Assembly: GCF_010731615.1 (NCBI RefSeq)
Contig: NZ_AP022618.1
Coordinates: forward strand, 4,340,001-4,404,000
Direction of reading: 5' to 3'
Source: Mycolicibacterium insubricum
Lineage (GTDB): Bacteria; Actinomycetota; Actinomycetes; Mycobacteriales; Mycobacteriaceae
DNA: 64,000 bases
Made by a program: the position numbers and the translations under genes. Each line of letters opens with the position of its first letter. Positions within the stretch are counted from its first letter, which is position 1. Shown here one piece after another: positions 35,204 to 44,656 of the stretch. Below the pieces are notes generated by a model. The model was given only the letters and a program-made list of their open reading frames with translations, was not told the origin of the DNA and did not search any database.

Positions 35204-36422
35204 ATGACCGTCCGCCGCACCTGCGTCGGCGTCGGCTTCGGTGTTGCAGTCGCGGCGGGGATCGCGACCGTCGCGCTACCGCTGGCCACGCGGGCTATGC
35301 AGTCCCCGAACGAATACCCGGCGAACCCCGGCTCGGTAGTCGTACCCGTCACCCTGGTATCCCGACCGCACGGTGCGTCCGGCCGTCGCAGTGACCGCCC
35401 CCGATGTCCCGACGCCGAACGGCGTCATCCGCTACCAGGTTGCGGTTTCGGACTCCCGAACATCCTCGCAGCAGGTGGGCACCGGCATCCTGATCTCCCG
35501 TCCGGGGTCCACCGCGATGTTCGACGCCGTCTCCGGAACGCTGCGCTGGCAGTCCGACAACCGCTGGATCCCCGCTTACCTTGATCCCGACGAAGTCGTG
35601 GCGTCCTACCGCGACGGCGACGACAACGCCGGGATCGTGGTGTTGCCGTCGAAGTACGGGCTGATCGGGGTCGACGGTGAAACCGGGGCAGTGCTCTGGC
35701 GCAGGCAATTCCACGACGGAGAACGGCTGAAATCCATGACCGGGTCCATCGATGCCCTCGCGGTGGCGATCGACACCGGGCTCGGGAGGCGGCTGGACTC
35801 CCTGGATCCGGCGACCGGGCAGGTGCGCTGGAGCCGGCCCAGCGACTGCGCAGTGCCCCCGGGTACGCCCGGCCAATTCGGCCTCGCCTGCCGCCCGGCG
35901 CCGGCGCTGGTGGACGCCCGCACCGGGGAGACCGTCGAACTGAACACCCCGGAACTACCCGTTGCAGGCACCGACGCCTACGTGTACGTCACGGGGACCG
36001 AACGCGATGCCACCCCCACCACGACGGTGCTAGATCCGGCCGGAAAGGTACTCGACGAGATCCCCGGCGTCACCGCTGCGACGGTGCCCTATGACGGCCA
36101 GTTGCTGGTCTACGACCTGGTCAACCGCTGGTGGCTGCGGGACTACCGACGCCACCAGTCCGTTCCGCTGGCATTCCGGCACCACGCCGACCACGCCTCG
36201 GACCTGAAACCGACCTGGTTGTGGGACGGGTTGCTGCTCACCGTCGAGAAACAGGGACTGCTGTTCATCCACCGCAAGTACCCCTCCGAGGCACCCACCC
36301 CGGTGCCGAACTCGTCCTGCTCAAGCGACCAGCCCACCCGGGTCTACGCGATCGGGAAGACCGCCCTGGTCTACTGCCTGCACACCGGCGAAATGATCGC
36401 CGTCAAACCCGGCCGCGGTTAG
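35204..36422 (+). pseudogene. Membrane-anchored PQQ-like beta-propeller protein, frameshifted
   Basis: Two frames make one protein. ATG 35204 opens a frame encoding an N-terminal anchor (VGVGFGVAVAAGIATVALP) and the region up to PGSVVVPVTLV. The rest, about 350 residues from GTG 35373, is in the frame one base later. A stop at 35337 in the second frame confines the shift to about 35340-35372, a C-rich stretch. The second part shows PQQ-like propeller repeats: GTLRWQSDNRW, GLIGVDGETGAVLWRR, SLDPATGQVRWSRP. A single extra base would explain the break, either a true mutation or a sequence error. The stop TAG overlaps the stop of a purL 3' remnant. Confidence 0.7.
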
Positions 36423-36508
36423 CCGAACAGCTCCCGCAGCGTCGCTTCCCACACCCGGCGCAGCTCGGCCGGCGGCACGCTGAACTGCCCCTGCCCCTGC
36501 ACCGCCAC
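36391..36508. repeat. Left copy of the duplicated propeller/purL gene junction
   Basis: This 3'-to-3' gene junction recurs, diverged, at 41567-41700. Shared words include ATGATCGCCGTCAAACCCGG and GGCACGCTGAACTGCCCCTG. In this copy the propeller end is intact and purL is only a fragment; in the right copy the reverse is true. The two copies bracket the 5-kb insert. Confidence 0.85.
36419..36508 (-). pseudogene. Fragment of the purL 3' end
   Basis: Encodes 29 residues ending in QFSVPPAELRRVWEATLRELFG-stop, plainly the C-terminus of PurL; the intact gene at 41611 ends [22 protein letters not shown]. No more purL sequence follows upstream, and there is no start. The TAA is shared with the propeller stop exactly as at the intact locus. 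Confidence 0.85.
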
Positions 36509-36673
36509 GCCCGCAGTGCCCGCTGACCCGTGGACCTTGTCGCACTCCTCAGCGAAAATCAATGCACCACAACACAATCCGAATCCCGACAAGACCGGAC
36601 ATCACCCCGACGAGAGATCGAGTGCTAGCGATCCTTGGTCGCTGGTCGGCGATGCTTCTACCGACGCCATCTG

Positions 36674-36985
36674 CTACCCGGCGGCGAAGTCGGGACAGAG
36701 ATGAGTTGTCGCGGCACTGACGAACAAAGTGCCCTGATCGAAGTGATACCTCTGTTCCACGGCGGTCGTCTCGTCGAGCACCGATGTGCCGCTTTTCAGT
36801 TCTGAGCAGGTTTGATAACCCGCGGCGATCACCTCGGCTGACGTCTTCTGCGGCAACCAGACGTTATTGGTGTGGAGCTCGTCGAGATAACTGCCGGTAC
36901 TGGCGGCCGCGATGGCGGCGCACGTCAGCGTTGCCGCGCCCACCGCTCCGGCGATGAGCGCAGCGTTGCGAAGAATCGAATTCAT
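36674..36985 (-). CDS. Small secreted DUF732 protein
   Basis: 103 residues from ATG 36985 with AAGGA about 6 bases upstream. Signal peptide of about 30 residues ending AAIAAAS. The mature part is a DUF732 domain: AEVIAAGYQTCSELKSGTSV ... TTHLCPDF, with the two conserved Cys. A mycobacterial exported family of unknown role. It is downstream of a larger secreted-protein gene on the same strand (gap 44 bases), likely one transcript inside the insert. Confidence 0.78.
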   Translation of the reverse strand: MNSILRNAALIAGAVGAATLTCAAIAAASTGSYLDELHTNNVWLPQKTSAEVIAAGYQTCSELKSGTSVLDETTAVEQRYHFDQGTLFVSAATTHLCPDFAAG

Positions 36986-37029
36986 GGTCGTTCCTTTTCG
37001 TGTTCTTGCGAGGTAATCACCAGCGACGG

Positions 37030-37866
37030 TCACAGCGACACGTCCTGTTCTTCGTGGCCGAACTCGACGTCCTTGCCGTCGAACGTGCCGTGGCAGGACA
37101 CCACGACGTGGTAAGTGGACAGGGCCGGAGGAGCGAGGACAGAGAAACTCGTCGTCCCCTTGGGGGCGATGTTGAAGGACTTGTTGGCTCCCGGCAGCAG
37201 CGGGTTAGTGGCCTTGTACGTGCAATTGCCGGCCAGATCCGCTGAGTTCGTCACATTGGCCGTCCACGTCAGCGGGCTCCGGTCGAAGGTCAGATGAACC
37301 GCGTCCGTCGGCGCCACCTTCACCGGTGCGGGAGACCCAGTGGCCGGTTGGGGAAATGCTTCGGCGCAGGTCTTGCCGGGCGGAGCGATGCCGTGGCCAG
37401 TGCACTTTGTGGGCTTGCTCGCCGGAGAAGCGGGTGTGGGCGCCGCAGCGGGAGTTTCATTAGGTTTGAAAAAGTAGTCCGACCACGGGCCGCAGTCGTC
37501 GTGCTCGAAAGGCCCGGTGTTCTTGCGGCAGCCCTGCACCGACACTTTGTATACCGTGTTGTTCTTTACGTCCTTGAGGTCGAATCCCGTCCTGGCCGTG
37601 GTGCCGGCATTGATGCACTTGAACGCCGGTTCCTCCTGCTCGCCGCCATTGACCCTGATGTGCAGAGCGTCGATGACGTGGTCACCGTTCACCCGGGCAC
37701 AGCCGCTGATGACGCACGTCGCGTGAACTTCGCCCTCTTGTGTGCAGTCGATGCTCAGCCCGTTGCTCATTTGGTCCGCAGACGCGACCGGCAGCAGAGA
37801 TGACCCGGCGACGGCGATCACAGTCGACACCATGGCCAGTGGTGGAAATACTCGGGTCCGCTTCAT
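37030..37866 (-). CDS. Cysteine-containing secreted protein of unknown function
   Basis: 278 residues from ATG 37866 (AAGGAGG about 6 bases upstream). Signal peptide of about 31 residues ending PVASADQ. The first mature half (32-135) has eight Cys (CTQEG, TCVISGC, FKC, QGCRKN, DDCGPW), suggesting disulfides. A Pro/Ala/Lys linker with KCTGHGIAPPGKTC joins it to a second half (about 195-278) that looks like a beta-sandwich with one Cys pair (GNCTY, VSCHG). I do not recognise the family. Upstream of the DUF732 gene and divergent from the LuxR-type regulator. Confidence 0.65.
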   Translation of the reverse strand: MKRTRVFPPLAMVSTVIAVAGSSLLPVASADQMSNGLSIDCTQEGEVHATCVISGCARVNGDHVIDALHIRVNGGEQEEPAFKCINAGTTARTGFDLKDVKNNTVYKVSVQGCRKNTGPFEHDDCGPWSDYFFKPNETPAAAPTPASPASKPTKCTGHGIAPPGKTCAEAFPQPATGSPAPVKVAPTDAVHLTFDRSPLTWTANVTNSADLAGNCTYKATNPLLPGANKSFNIAPKGTTSFSVLAPPALSTYHVVVSCHGTFDGKDVEFGHEEQDVSL

Positions 37867-38152
37867 GACAGGCCTCCTTGCGTGATTGGGGGTTGCGGCT
37901 TCGAGGGCGCGCCTACGCCCCGACACGGCTCGAACACGTTGCCCTCAACCAATGACGTTACGAAGATTGCCTGCTCCGCGAATCAGGGAAAACCCTCGCT
38001 TTTGGCTGGGGGGCAGCTGAATATCCGGTCGGCGCGAGCTGGACAAACAGAGTTCATGCAGGGGCAAGAACCTGCCGGCGTCAACCAACGACCCCTACCT
38101 GTCTCAATGGCCTCGCAGTTCTCCTCCAGACAGTTACCAGCGGATATATATT
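37867..38152. other. Divergent intergenic region of the insert, with GGGAAAACCC site
   Basis: 286 bases, more AT-rich than its surroundings (GGATATATATTTTG near 38140). GGGAAAACCC at 37986-37995 is a G/C inverted repeat around AAAA that recurs as GGGGAAAACCCC after the regulator gene. The arms resemble the half-site symmetry bound by NarL/LuxR-type HTH dimers, so this may be the regulator's operator. No small gene was found. Confidence 0.35.
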
Positions 38153-41008
38153 TTGCTATATGCACGCGAGAACCGGCAGCGATCTCAGCGGCCTCCCGCA
38201 TCGCCGGTCGGCAAAAAGGTTCTGTCCACGGTTCTGGTCGGACCGGTACCACCTCCGCTGAATCGAGAGGCCGAATCGGAGGCGATCTCAGATTTCCTGG
38301 AAGTCAGCTGTACCCAATCAGCGGGATTGTTGCTGGCGGGTGAACCAGGGATCGGCAAGACCACGATGTGGCTGGCCGCTATCGAACAAGCGCGCAACCG
38401 CGGGATGCACGTGCTCAGCGCCCGGGCGGCTGCCGCCGAGTCGGTGATGGCCTACGTGTCGGTGGCCGACCTGCTGGCCGGCATCGGCCCTGAACTCCTC
38501 GCCACCTTGCCCGCGCCCCAGCGGTTGGCTGTTGACCGAGTGCTGCTGCACGTCGACGACGGTGGTGAAGCAACCGATCCGCGCGCGGTTGCCGCGGCGT
38601 TCCTCTCCCTGATCACGGCCCTGTCCGCATCCGCCCCCACCATCCTGGCCATTGATGACCTGCAGTGGCTCGATCCTTCCAGCGCGCGAGTTCTCGCGTT
38701 TACCGCTCGCCGCCTCACCGGACCGGCCGGTCTGTTGGCCACCGTCCGCAGCAGCACTACCGACGACAGCGGCGTGCCCTGGCTACAATTGCACCGACCC
38801 GACGCCATCCGGCAGATTCGATTGGGCCCGTTCACCATCAGCGGACTGCGGCAGATCATGTCGACTGAATACGGCATATCGCTGCCTCGCCGGGCAATGG
38901 TACGAATTCACGAGGTTTCCGGTGGAAACCCGTTCTACGCCATCGAATTGGCCCGCGCGGCAACGGAACACAACTTCGACGAGCTAGCGCTACCGACAAC
39001 ATTGAGCGGCCTGGTGAAAGACAAGATCGCCGATTTGGGCCCCGATGTCCGCGAGGTGCTGCTAGCCATGTCGTGCCTGGCCGCGCCCACCGTGGCCCTG
39101 GTGGCACAGGCCGTCGGCGTGGACCCTGACAGTTGCGGCGAACTGCTGTCCGCCGCTGAGAAACGCGGCATCGTCATCCGCGAGGGCGCCCGGGTGAGGT
39201 TCGCACACCCGCTGCTGAGCACCGGCGTCTACAGCGACGCATCCCTGATCGACCGGCGGGCCATGCATCGCCGACTGGCCGCGGTGGTGGGCAACGCCGA
39301 ATTACGCGCCCGGCATCTGGCGCTCGCCGCCAGCAAGTCCGACGCGGTCACCATCGACGCACTCGACGCCGCAGCAGAGTTAGCTGTTGTTCGCGGCGCA
39401 CCCGCGGCGGCCGCCGAGTTCATGGAACTGGCCATCAATTTGGGCGAGGACACTCCTGGTCGTTATATCCGTTGCGCTACTTATCATTTCAATGCCGGCG
39501 ACGCCGAGTCAGCTCGGATATGGCTGGGCCATGTCCTCGACGCTGCGGGCTCGGCGGATGCGCGCGCCGAAGCGCTGCGCCTGCTGGGGCTGTGGAGTGT
39601 GCTCGACGGTAGTTCACGCCTGGCCGTTGAATTGTTGGAGCAGGCGCGCGCCAGTGGCTCCGACAACGACGCGCTTTTGGTGCAGATCCTGGTCCCACTG
39701 GCGTTTGCGCGGGTCAATGTGCACGACCTCGCCGGGGCCGGCGCCGCGGCAGACCAGGCCGTCGTGACCGCCAGCCTGCTCAACCGCCCTGATCTGCTCA
39801 GTCAGGCCCTCGGCATGCAGGCAACGGTCCGGTTTCTGCTCGGCGACGGTCCGGATGAGGCCGCCATGCGGCGTGCCGTTGAACTGGAAGACTTGAACGC
39901 ACCCGGATCAGCCCTGCTGTCGCCGACTATGTTGCAGGCTGCTTTACTATGTGGGACAGGACAATTCGACGAGGCCAAACGTACCCTGAGCGGTATCGAA
40001 CGGCGATACGCAGATCGCGGCCACGACAGTGAACTCATGGTCGTCTCCTTCCACAACGCGCTGACTGCGATATGGCGTGGCGACTACGTCGAAGCAGCCG
40101 CAATCGGCGACGACACGATCATTCGTGCGCAGCAACTGGAGAGCGACCTGCCACTGTCCATTGGCTGGATGATCCGGTCCGCGGTCGCGGCCCACACCGG
40201 AGACGAAGCGCTGGCCCGCCAAGACGCTGAGCGAGCACTGACCGCGTGCAAACGCTGCGACTCGCCATGGTTGATCGCAGTGTGGCCGCTCACAACTCTG
40301 GGCTTTCTCGAAGTTTCACTGGGCAACTATCAAGGTGCACTGGTTATTCTGCAGCCACTGCTCGATATCGGTGCCACGGCGCCCAGAGCCACCGAGATAT
40401 ACCTGACGCCATACGCACCCGATGCCGCGGAGGCATTGATTCGGGTCAACCGGCTTGATGAGGCGGACATGCTGATCAGCCGACTCGAAGATAACGGCCG
40501 TCGATTGGACCGACCGTGGATGCTGGCGGTAGGCGGGCGGTGCCGAGCCATGCTCCAGGCGAGCCGTCACGACCTGGATGGCGCGCTCATCACCGTGCAG
40601 CACGCTATCGCCGAACATGACAGGCTGTCAATGCCTTTCGAGAGGGCACGGACTCAACTGCTGATGGGCGAGCTGCAGCGACGGCAACGAGCCCGCGTCG
40701 CCGCGACAGCGACCCTTCGTGCCGCAGCCGCGTCCTTTGCTGACCTCAACACGCCGCTGTGGGCACGGCGCGCCCAAAGCACGTTGGACCGCATCGCTTT
40801 TGGCAGTCGGGACAGCGGGGCGCTGACTCCCACGGAGTTCCGCATCGCCGAACTGGTTGCAGCAGGCCAGTCCAATCAGGACGTGGCATCCACGCTTTTC
40901 ATCAGCGCCAAGACCGTCGAGGTCCACCTGACGCGGGTCTATCGCAAGCTCGGTATTCGGTCCCGCGCCGAATTGGGCCGTCGGCTCGACCATCTCGCGG
41001 AATCCTGA
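38153..41008 (+). CDS. Large ATP-binding LuxR-family (LAL) transcriptional regulator
   Basis: About 951 residues if TTG 38153 is used; no better start is seen before the conserved LNREAES segment at about residue 36, so the N-terminus is uncertain. Walker A GEPGIGKTT lies at 63-71 and Walker B LAIDDLQWLD at 165-174, in a STAND/AAA-type NTPase. A long helical, TPR-like middle follows. The C-terminal LuxR HTH is LTPTEFRIAELVAAGQSNQD ... ISAKTVEVHLTRVYRKLGIRSR. Such regulators are abundant in mycobacteria; inducers are unknown. It is divergent from the two secreted-protein genes, its most likely targets. Confidence 0.88.
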   Translation: MLYARENRQRSQRPPASPVGKKVLSTVLVGPVPPPLNREAESEAISDFLEVSCTQSAGLLLAGEPGIGKTTMWLAAIEQARNRGMHVLSARAAAAESVMAYVSVADLLAGIGPELLATLPAPQRLAVDRVLLHVDDGGEATDPRAVAAAFLSLITALSASAPTILAIDDLQWLDPSSARVLAFTARRLTGPAGLLATVRSSTTDDSGVPWLQLHRPDAIRQIRLGPFTISGLRQIMSTEYGISLPRRAMVRIHEVSGGNPFYAIELARAATEHNFDELALPTTLSGLVKDKIADLGPDVREVLLAMSCLAAPTVALVAQAVGVDPDSCGELLSAAEKRGIVIREGARVRFAHPLLSTGVYSDASLIDRRAMHRRLAAVVGNAELRARHLALAASKSDAVTIDALDAAAELAVVRGAPAAAAEFMELAINLGEDTPGRYIRCATYHFNAGDAESARIWLGHVLDAAGSADARAEALRLLGLWSVLDGSSRLAVELLEQARASGSDNDALLVQILVPLAFARVNVHDLAGAGAAADQAVVTASLLNRPDLLSQALGMQATVRFLLGDGPDEAAMRRAVELEDLNAPGSALLSPTMLQAALLCGTGQFDEAKRTLSGIERRYADRGHDSELMVVSFHNALTAIWRGDYVEAAAIGDDTIIRAQQLESDLPLSIGWMIRSAVAAHTGDEALARQDAERALTACKRCDSPWLIAVWPLTTLGFLEVSLGNYQGALVILQPLLDIGATAPRATEIYLTPYAPDAAEALIRVNRLDEADMLISRLEDNGRRLDRPWMLAVGGRCRAMLQASRHDLDGALITVQHAIAEHDRLSMPFERARTQLLMGELQRRQRARVAATATLRAAAASFADLNTPLWARRAQSTLDRIAFGSRDSGALTPTEFRIAELVAAGQSNQDVASTLFISAKTVEVHLTRVYRKLGIRSRAELGRRLDHLAES

Positions 41009-41033
41009 TCACGGCGCCAGCGCCACCTTTTGT

Positions 41034-41045
41034 GGGGAAAACCCC
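41034..41045. promoter_or_regulatory. GGGGAAAACCCC inverted repeat downstream of the LuxR-type gene
   Basis: Four G, four A, four C: the second, stronger occurrence of the motif at 37986. It lies 38 bases before ATG 41083 and 26 after the regulator stop, where an operator of the small downstream gene would be. Confidence 0.4.
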
Positions 41046-41082
41046 TATAGCACTGTAAATCCCGAGCTCGTAAATTTCAAAG

Positions 41083-41406
41083 ATGGGTGTGCCGACTCTG
41101 CGGGTGCCGTGTTTTCTCGTGGAGTGGTACCGCCCCGACCTCATTGCCGACCGATTCGAGGTCGGCCGCGTCACCCTTGATGAGGTGATGGCGTCGTGGT
41201 CTGCCGATCGCACACCGGTGCAGTTGTTGTTGACCCTCACCGTGCCCGACGACCAAGTCGTCTTCGGTGTTGTCACCGCTGACTCTGCCGACATCGTCGC
41301 CCAGGTCTGTCAACGCGCCGGAGTCCCCGCCGAACGTATCACCGCAGCCGTCGACACACGTCCTGACGGTCGCCTTGGCCGGCGCGGCCCGGACCGTGGG
41401 CCATAG
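41083..41406 (+). CDS. Small hypothetical protein, possibly DUF4242/ferredoxin-fold
   Basis: 107 residues. FLVEWYRPD at the start and VFGVVTADSADIVAQVCQRAG near the middle resemble small ferredoxin-fold proteins of the DUF4242 (SCO4226-like) group that sit beside LuxR-type regulators in mycobacteria; this is an impression, not a firm match. The last 15 residues are Arg/Gly-rich and may be non-native. The start has no good ribosome binding site; GTG 41087 is out of frame. Last gene of the 5-kb insert. Confidence 0.5.
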   Translation: MGVPTLRVPCFLVEWYRPDLIADRFEVGRVTLDEVMASWSADRTPVQLLLTLTVPDDQVVFGVVTADSADIVAQVCQRAGVPAERITAAVDTRPDGRLGRRGPDRGP

Positions 41407-41566
41407 GTCGGTGCCGCCGATACAAGGGAATTCCCTTATTTGCCGGGACATGCCTGGTCGCCAGGGTCGAAATCCTACCGTTCCCGCGGGCGACCTATCT
41501 GCCCAGGAGGCATAAGCATCTGGAGGCCCCCAGCCAGGCACCGCCGAGTCGCTCCCCGGGCTACGA

Positions 41567-41614
41567 GTGTTCTGCATGGTTTTCGGCGAGATGATCGCCG
41601 TCAAACCCGGTTAG
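41567..41614 (+). pseudogene. Fragment of the propeller gene 3' end
   Basis: Encodes [19 protein letters not shown], matching [15 protein letters not shown] near the end of the intact propeller gene at 36370-36422, but lacking two codons before the stop. The 150 bases to its left (41415-41566) hold no recognisable gene; parts may be further eroded copy. Together with the purL tail it forms the right copy of the junction repeat. Confidence 0.75.
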
Positions 41615-43938
41615 CCGAACAACCTCGGCAGCGTCGATTCCCACACCGCGCGCAGCTGCGCCAGCGGCACGCTGAACTGCCCCTGCACCTCCAGCTCGTC
41701 GGAGCCCTGGTCGACCACGCCGACCCGGGCGCACGGTAGCGCGCGCGCGGAGCACATGGCGACGAACCGGCTCTCCTCGGTGCGCGGCACCGCCACCAGT
41801 ACCCGACCGGCCGATTCGGAGAACAGCCACACAAACGGGTCCGCCCCTTCGGGCAGCACCAGGCGCACCCCGGTCTCCCCGGCCAGCGCGGCCTCGACGA
41901 CGGTCTGCGCCAGCCCGCCCTCGCTGACGTCATGGGCGGCGGACACCAGCCCGTCGCGCGACGCCGCGGTCAGCACCTCGGCCAGCAGTTTCTCCCGGTC
42001 CAGGTCCACCTGCGGCGGCACCCCGCCGAGGTGCCCGGCGGACACCTGCGCCCAGATCGACCCGTCGAGCTCGTCGCGGGTGTCACCGAGCAGCAGCAGC
42101 GTCTCGCCGGGTTCGGTGCCCAGCCCGGTCGGGATGCGCCGGGCCACGTCGTCGAGCACACCGAGCACACCGACCACCGGGGTCGGCAGGATCGGCGTCG
42201 CACCGGTCTGGTTGTAAAAGCTGACATTGCCGCCGGTGACCGGGATGCCCAGGGCCGCACAACCATCCGCGAGTCCGCGCACGGCCTGGGAGAACTGCCA
42301 CATGACGCCCGGGTCCTCCGGCGAACCGAAGTTGAGGCAGTTGGTGACGGCGACCGGGGTGGCGCCGGTGACGGCGACGTTACGGTAGGCCTCGGCAAGC
42401 GCCAGCTGCGCACCGGCGTACGGGTCGAGCTGGGTGTAGCGACCGGACGCGTCGGTGGAGATCGCGACGCCGCGGCCGGTCTCCTCGTCGACCCGCAGCA
42501 CCCCGCCGTCGGCGTGTTCGGCGAGCACCGTATTGCCGCGCACATAGCGGTCGTACTGCTCGGTGATGAACGCCCGGCTGCACAGCGCGGGGCTGGCCAG
42601 CATCGCCAGCAGGGTGTCACGCAGTTCGGCGCCGCTCTTCGGGCGCGGCAGCCTCGCCGTGGTGTCGGCGATCAGCGCGTCCTGGCTGTCGGGGCGGACG
42701 ACCGGCCGCTGGTACACCGGGCCCTCGTGGGCGACGGTGCGCGGCGGCACGTCCACCACGGTCTCGCCGCCGAAGGTGATGACCAGCCGGTCGCCGTCGG
42801 TGACTTCGCCGATGACGGTGGCCAGTACGTCCCATTTGCGGCACACGGCCATGAACTTCTCGACGTTCTCCGGCGTGACCACCGCGCACATGCGCTCCTG
42901 CGATTCGCTGGAGAGCACCTCGGCCGGCGTCATGTCCTTGGCGCGCAGCGGCACCTTGTCCAGTTCGATGTGCATGCCGCCGTCGCCGGCCGAGGCGAGT
43001 TCGGAGGTGGCACACGACAGCCCGGCGCCGCCGAGGTCCTGAATGCCGACCACCAGGTGCGCGGCGTAGAGGTCCAGGCAGCACTCGATGAGCACCTTCT
43101 CGGTGAACGGGTCACCGACCTGCACGCTGGGGAGTTTCTTGCGCTGTTTCGATGGTCCAGCTCCGCCTTCGGCCTCGTGTCCGGAGCCGGCCTCGTCACC
43201 GGAGAAGGTGTCCGACGCCAGCACCGACACCCCGCCGATGCCGTCCAAACCGGTGCGGGCGCCGAACAGGATGATCTTGTTGCCGGTGCCCGAGGCGAAC
43301 GCCAGGTGCAGGTCCTCGGTGCGCAGCACACCCACGCACAGCGCGTTGACCAGCGGGTTGCCGGCGTAGGACGCGTCGAACACGGTCTCCCCGCCGATAT
43401 TGGGCAGCCCCAGGGAGTTGCCGTAGCCGCCGATGCCGCGGACCACGCCGTCGACCACCCGGCGGGTGTCGGGCGCGTCGGCGGCGCCGAAGCGCAGCTG
43501 GTCCATCACCGCGACCGGCCGGGCGCCCATCGCCATGATGTCGCGGACGATGCCGCCAACGCCGGTGGCCGCGCCCTGGTACGGCTCGACGTACGACGGG
43601 TGGTTGTGCGATTCCACCTTGAAGGTGACCGCCCAGCCGTCGCCGATGTCGACGACGCCCGCGTTCTCGCCGATCCCGGCCAGCATGCCGGCCTTCATCT
43701 CCTCGGTGGTGGTCTCGCCGAAGTAGCGCAGGTGAACCTTGGAGGACTTGTAGGAGCAGTGCTCGCTCCACATCACCGAATACATGGCCAGCTCGGCGTC
43801 GGTGGGCCGGCGGCCCAGGATCTCCCGGATGCGCTGGTATTCGTCGTCCTTGAGGCCCAGTTCGCGGTAGGGCTGCGGGTGGTCGGGGGTGGCGGCGGCG
43901 CGCTCGACGGTATCGAACGGGGCGGCTTCAGACGTCAC
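41611..43938 (-). CDS. purL: Phosphoribosylformylglycinamidine synthase subunit PurL
   Basis: 775 residues from GTG 43938; TAGACT 7 bases upstream implies a leaderless mRNA, so the longer frame is rejected. PurL motifs: [66 protein letters not shown] and [14 protein letters not shown]. It makes formylglycinamidine ribonucleotide with PurQ and PurS, both encoded 4 kb away. An acidic Gly-rich stretch ([14 protein letters not shown]) before [14 protein letters not shown] is longer than I expect. Its 3' end is the right copy of the junction repeat. Confidence 0.96.
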   Translation of the reverse strand: MTSEAAPFDTVERAAATPDHPQPYRELGLKDDEYQRIREILGRRPTDAELAMYSVMWSEHCSYKSSKVHLRYFGETTTEEMKAGMLAGIGENAGVVDIGDGWAVTFKVESHNHPSYVEPYQGAATGVGGIVRDIMAMGARPVAVMDQLRFGAADAPDTRRVVDGVVRGIGGYGNSLGLPNIGGETVFDASYAGNPLVNALCVGVLRTEDLHLAFASGTGNKIILFGARTGLDGIGGVSVLASDTFSGDEAGSGHEAEGGAGPSKQRKKLPSVQVGDPFTEKVLIECCLDLYAAHLVVGIQDLGGAGLSCATSELASAGDGGMHIELDKVPLRAKDMTPAEVLSSESQERMCAVVTPENVEKFMAVCRKWDVLATVIGEVTDGDRLVITFGGETVVDVPPRTVAHEGPVYQRPVVRPDSQDALIADTTARLPRPKSGAELRDTLLAMLASPALCSRAFITEQYDRYVRGNTVLAEHADGGVLRVDEETGRGVAISTDASGRYTQLDPYAGAQLALAEAYRNVAVTGATPVAVTNCLNFGSPEDPGVMWQFSQAVRGLADGCAALGIPVTGGNVSFYNQTGATPILPTPVVGVLGVLDDVARRIPTGLGTEPGETLLLLGDTRDELDGSIWAQVSAGHLGGVPPQVDLDREKLLAEVLTAASRDGLVSAAHDVSEGGLAQTVVEAALAGETGVRLVLPEGADPFVWLFSESAGRVLVAVPRTEESRFVAMCSARALPCARVGVVDQGSDELEVQGQFSVPLAQLRAVWESTLPRLFG

Positions 43939-43945
43939 GAGAGAC

Positions 43946-43951
43946 AGTCTA
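43946..43951 (-). promoter_or_regulatory. -10 element of purL
   Basis: On the minus strand TAGACT, 7 bases, GTG 43938. Consistent with a leaderless or nearly leaderless purL mRNA. Confidence 0.5.
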
Positions 43952-44071
43952 GGAGCATTCGAATCGGCCAATCCGGGCCGGTGGCGCTTGGTTATTTCTA
44001 CAGTTTTTGGGGAACACACCCATAGTCGGCCCTTCGCCCCCGGAGGGTCCGGATGGAAAGGGAACCAATCC

Positions 44072-44656
44072 ATGCAGAAAACAGCAAAGCGAACCGCCGC
44101 GTGCGCGGCGACCGCGGCAATCGGTATCGCGGCGTTTGCGGCGGGCTGCGACAACAGCAGCAAGGACAGCGCCCACGAGGCCCTGAGCTCGGCCAGCTCG
44201 ATCGCGTCCTCGGCCGGATCCGTGGCGTCCTCGGCCGCCGAATCGGCCACCTCGGCGGTGTCCTCGGCCCTGGCCGCTCCGGAGCCGACCAAGATCGCCG
44301 GCAAGGACGGGGTCGAGTACACCGTCGAGGGCGTACTTCTGGAGAAGTACAACTCGCTGGACGCGAAGTCCAAGACGGCCCTCGGCGCTCCGCTGGGCGA
44401 GCAGAAGAAGAACGACGACGGCGGCGTCTACCAGCAGTTCGACGGCGGCGTGATCATCAACAGCTCGGCTGGCTCCTTCGTGGTGTGGGGCAAGATCCGG
44501 GACAAGTGGAACGAGCTGGGCGGCTCGCAGGGTCAACTGGGCTACCCGACCAGCGATGAGACCACCAACGCCGAGGGCCAGAAGCAGACCACCTTCCAGC
44601 ACGGCACGGTCACCTGGACCGAGGGTGCGGATCAGGCGGTCGTCGCCGGCGGTTAA
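44072..44656 (+). CDS. LGFP-repeat exported protein (probable lipoprotein)
   Basis: 194 residues from ATG 44072 (AAAGGGAA about 8 bases upstream). The signal region ends AAFAAGC, an imperfect lipobox with Ala at -3, so lipidation is probable but not certain. A Ser/Ala-rich coil (about 30-70) leads to two LGFP-type repeats: LGAPLGEQ and LGYPTSDE with [10 protein letters not shown] and [10 protein letters not shown] strands. LGFP repeats occur in actinobacterial envelope proteins and are thought to bind cell-wall components. The stop overlaps the pepC stop by four bases. Confidence 0.82.
   Translation: MQKTAKRTAACAATAAIGIAAFAAGCDNSSKDSAHEALSSASSIASSAGSVASSAAESATSAVSSALAAPEPTKIAGKDGVEYTVEGVLLEKYNSLDAKSKTALGAPLGEQKKNDDGGVYQQFDGGVIINSSAGSFVVWGKIRDKWNELGGSQGQLGYPTSDETTNAEGQKQTTFQHGTVTWTEGADQAVVAGG

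Noticed and set aside
33347..35584. 745-codon plus-strand frame
   Set aside because: It is a chance open frame through the esterase and CPBP genes; only its last part (from ATG 35204) is real, as the start of the frameshifted propeller gene.
36516..36704. 62-codon frame between the purL remnant and the DUF732 gene
   Set aside because: No ribosome binding site, no domain, and it runs into the antisense of the DUF732 gene.
43140..43200. Acidic Gly-rich insertion in PurL as another copy of the pepC repeat
   Set aside because: Composition is similar ([11 protein letters not shown]) but the DNA does not align well with the 87-bp unit.
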